Below, in pieces: positions 14,208 through 16,185 of a DNA stretch of 16,185 bases. Position 1 is the stretch's first letter. Each line of letters opens with the position of its first letter. A program made the translations under genes and the position numbers. The notes beneath the pieces are model-generated. The model saw only the letters and a list, made by a program, of their open reading frames with translations, had not been told where the DNA came from and made no database searches. The stretch lies in NCBI GenBank assembly GCA_049670505.1, contig JBATTK010000182.1, positions 1-16,185 on the forward strand, in the 5' to 3' direction. This stretch comes from JBATTK01 sp049670505. GTDB taxonomy: Bacteria; Bacteroidota; Bacteroidia; Flavobacteriales; Flavobacteriaceae.

Positions 14208-14831
14208 ATGAAAAAAGTAATTGTGATGACCGTATTTTTTACCGGAGTCCTAGGGATGGCTCAAGACCAATATACCAAAGGTATGCAAAAAGCATTTGAA
14301 CTTTGGGGGGAACAAAAGACCGTAGAGGCCGCCAATCTCTTTGAACGGATCAGTACAGCGGAGCCTAACAATTGGTTGCCCTTGTATTATGCCGCACAGA
14401 TCAACACTATAAACTCCTTTGGGGAAAAAGATAAGGAGAAAGTAAGCCAACAACTGGATAAAGCACAGGAGTTATTGGATCTGGCCAAGGCAATTTCCCC
14501 TGATAATCCTGAAATATTGGTACAACAGGCCATGGTGTATACAGCTTGGGTAGCCTTTGACGGTGCTACCTATGGAATGACACTTTCCGGGAAAGTGGTC
14601 GCTTTATATCAAAGAGCTTTGACGCTTGATGCCGACAATCCTCGCGTAGTTTTTTCAAAGGCGGAATGGGATATGGGATCGGCCAAATATTTTGGGCAGG
14701 ATACCACCCCCTATTGTAAAGATGTTGAGCGTTCCTTGGAACTTTTTGCTAACTTTAAGCCAGAAACCCCCTTTCATCCCAATTGGGGCAGAGAACGGGC
14801 GGAAGCTGTTTTGGAAAATTGTAAGGCGTAA
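14208..14831 (+). CDS. Secreted TPR-repeat protein
   Basis: A 207-residue protein with a signal peptide at 1-18 (cut near GMAQ/DQY). TPR-like helix pairs follow: FELWGEQKTVEAANLFERISTAEPNNW at about 30-56 (broken here by family turns), AQELLDLAKAISPDNPEILVQQAMVYTAW, and VVALYQRALTLDADNPRVVFSKAEWDMG. The A..P.N pattern at the end of each pair is typical of TPR units. Two or three cysteines in the C-terminal third (YCKDV, ENCKA) could form a disulphide in the periplasm. It lies 29 bp upstream of a LytS-type kinase, so it probably shares its transcript. A role as accessory sensor or scaffold for that kinase is inference only. Confidence 0.75.
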   Translation: MKKVIVMTVFFTGVLGMAQDQYTKGMQKAFELWGEQKTVEAANLFERISTAEPNNWLPLYYAAQINTINSFGEKDKEKVSQQLDKAQELLDLAKAISPDNPEILVQQAMVYTAWVAFDGATYGMTLSGKVVALYQRALTLDADNPRVVFSKAEWDMGSAKYFGQDTTPYCKDVERSLELFANFKPETPFHPNWGRERAEAVLENCKA

Positions 14832-14860
14832 GCATACCCGCCGGGAAAAACAGAATATAT

Positions 14861-16185
14861 ATGAAAACCATGAAGTATTTAGGAAGGAATCTGCTGACCG
14901 GTATACTGGTTGGTGTTATCATTGCCTTTATATTTATTGGTATAGAAGTACTTTCCGGTAGGGCCTTGAATTTTGATCGATCTTTTATGACGGAATTGGG
15001 CTATTACATGCTTTACTCCGTTGTTTTAACCTTGATCAATAGCTCTTATTTTAGGTATTTGAACCATAAAGTAGTATGGAAAAAGTACGCAAAATATAGA
15101 CTGCTCATTGGAGCGTTAGGCGCAATAGCATTGACCATGCTAGGTATATTCTGGATCAGGATAACGACTGAGATGGGGTTTGAGGGTGAAAGTTGGGAAG
15201 AGTTTATTTCAGGAGAAAAGCCGATTTATTATATCATAGCCCTACTGATTACTATTGTAGTCACTGTTTTTTTCCATGCCGTGTATTTCTATAGGTCATT
15301 ACAGGAAAAAAAGGTAAAAGAACAAAAAATCATTGCGGGTACCGCCTCGGCGAAGTTCGATGCCCTAAAAAATCAGTTGGATCCCCATTTCTTGTTTAAT
15401 AGCCTTAACGTACTAACAAGTTTAATCGAGGAAGACCAGGATCAGGCGCAAAAATTCACTACCTCCCTTTCCAAGGTATACCGATATGTTTTGGAACAAA
15501 AGAACAAAGACCTCATATCAGTAGACGATGAACTGCAATTTGCCAAAACCTATGTGAGATTGTTAAAGATGCGGTTCGAGGACAGTATTATTTTCGATAT
15601 CCCGGAACAGAGCAGTAATCCCGATGCCAAAATAGTGCCCTTGTCACTGCAGCTGTTACTGGAAAACGCCGTGAAGCATAATGTAGTTACCTCCTCAAAA
15701 CCTTTACATATAAAGGTTTCTGAAAATGATGGAATGCTTAAGGTGAGTAATAATCTACAAGAAAAACAAGTGGTGAAAAAAAGCAGTGGTGTAGGTTTGA
15801 AGAACATTCAGCAACGCTACGATATTTTATCGGATAGAAAGGTGATCATCACCAAAACAGCCGAAGAGTTCAGTGTGCAGCTTCCTATGCTTACCAAACA
15901 GGTTTCCGTTATGGAAGTGCAACAGACCTATATAGACGATAAGCGTTATATGAAAGCAAAGGAAAAGGTAGAGGCCATCAAAGGGTTTTATGCCAATCTT
16001 TTGTCCTATTGTATAGTGATTCCTTTCCTAGCCTACTTAAATTACAGGACTACCGATTTTCCTTGGGTCGTTTTCCCCATCTTCGGCTGGGGTTTTGGAT
16101 TGGCCATGCACGGTATGGAAGCTTTTGGTTATAATCCTATTTTTGGAAAAAGTTGGGAAGAACGCAAGATTAGAAAGTATATGGA
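14861..16185 (+). CDS. LytS-type sensor histidine kinase with C-terminal 2TM domain, cut by window edge
   Basis: Translated by eye from the ATG at 14861; open to the window edge for 441 codons, so no stop is seen. The N-terminus has four likely membrane segments (about 10-30, 46-62, 81-99, 123-143). The His_kinase motif is LKNQLDPHFLFNSLNVLTSL with phosphoacceptor-type His176, as in LytS/YehU kinases. The ATPase part has LLLENAVKHNVV (N-box, Asn269) and SSGVGLKNIQQRY (about 308-320). After about residue 360 a second module follows: KAKEKVEAIKGFYANLLSYC, two membrane spans, and GWGFGLAMHGMEAFG, ending in SWEERKIRKYM. This matches the 2TM domain common in Flavobacteria. LytS-type kinases usually pair with a LytTR regulator; one may lie just outside the right edge. 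Confidence 0.88.
   Translation, partial: MKTMKYLGRNLLTGILVGVIIAFIFIGIEVLSGRALNFDRSFMTELGYYMLYSVVLTLINSSYFRYLNHKVVWKKYAKYRLLIGALGAIALTMLGIFWIRITTEMGFEGESWEEFISGEKPIYYIIALLITIVVTVFFHAVYFYRSLQEKKVKEQKIIAGTASAKFDALKNQLDPHFLFNSLNVLTSLIEEDQDQAQKFTTSLSKVYRYVLEQKNKDLISVDDELQFAKTYVRLLKMRFEDSIIFDIPEQSSNPDAKIVPLSLQLLLENAVKHNVVTSSKPLHIKVSENDGMLKVSNNLQEKQVVKKSSGVGLKNIQQRYDILSDRKVIITKTAEEFSVQLPMLTKQVSVMEVQQTYIDDKRYMKAKEKVEAIKGFYANLLSYCIVIPFLAYLNYRTTDFPWVVFPIFGWGFGLAMHGMEAFGYNPIFGKSWEERKIRKYM

Overview
The window looks like chromosomal DNA of a marine-type member of the Flavobacteriaceae (Bacteroidota). I infer this from the gene families, not from a marker gene. The evidence is: two-component systems of the TPR/HisKA_2 kinase plus LytTR regulator type and of the LytS-type kinase plus 2TM type; start codons preceded by A-rich leaders instead of Shine-Dalgarno sequences; short secreted proteins and lipoproteins of uncertain function; and palindromic intergenic repeats with cttcg...gctcagca cores. 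GC content is moderate. No rRNA, tRNA, CRISPR array, phage gene or transposase gene was found.

Layout. Positions 1 to about 10,835 are coded entirely on the minus strand. Reading in the direction of transcription (right to left): four small exported proteins alternate as SnoaL-like lipoprotein, two-repeat alpha/beta-barrel protein, SnoaL-like lipoprotein, two-repeat alpha/beta-barrel protein (10835-8057). The series ends at a good terminator (8001-8036). Next comes a 270-bp MITE-like element with 20-21 bp terminal inverted repeats (7716-7985). It lies only 24 bp upstream of a family-2 SAM O-methyltransferase gene (7691-6654). Then follows a tight operon of two paralogous membrane-anchored SGNH-like proteins and an MBOAT acyltransferase (6540-3032), probably an extracytoplasmic O-acylation module, ended by a terminator at 2966-2989. 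After a palindromic intergenic repeat come a VF530-family DNA-binding protein and a COG2509-type FAD oxidoreductase (2661-866). Last is the N-terminal part of a long-chain acyl-CoA synthetase that runs off the left edge.

From about 11,054 rightward everything is on the plus strand. First is a signal-transduction pair: a membrane kinase with a periplasmic TPR sensor and its REC-LytTR regulator. The pair is divergent from the SnoaL/barrel series across a 218-bp intergenic region. Next is a 455-bp non-coding gap with a strong hairpin terminator, then a secreted TPR protein, and then a LytS-type kinase carrying a C-terminal 2TM domain that is cut by the right edge.

How it may work together (inference): the divergent kinase/regulator is the natural candidate regulator of the exported SnoaL/barrel series. 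That series and the adjacent O-methyltransferase use folds often seen in polyketide tailoring, but no synthase or carrier protein is present, so a conventional polyketide cluster is not supported. The alternating exported cassette and the MITE-like insertion at the methyltransferase promoter are the least ordinary parts of the window.
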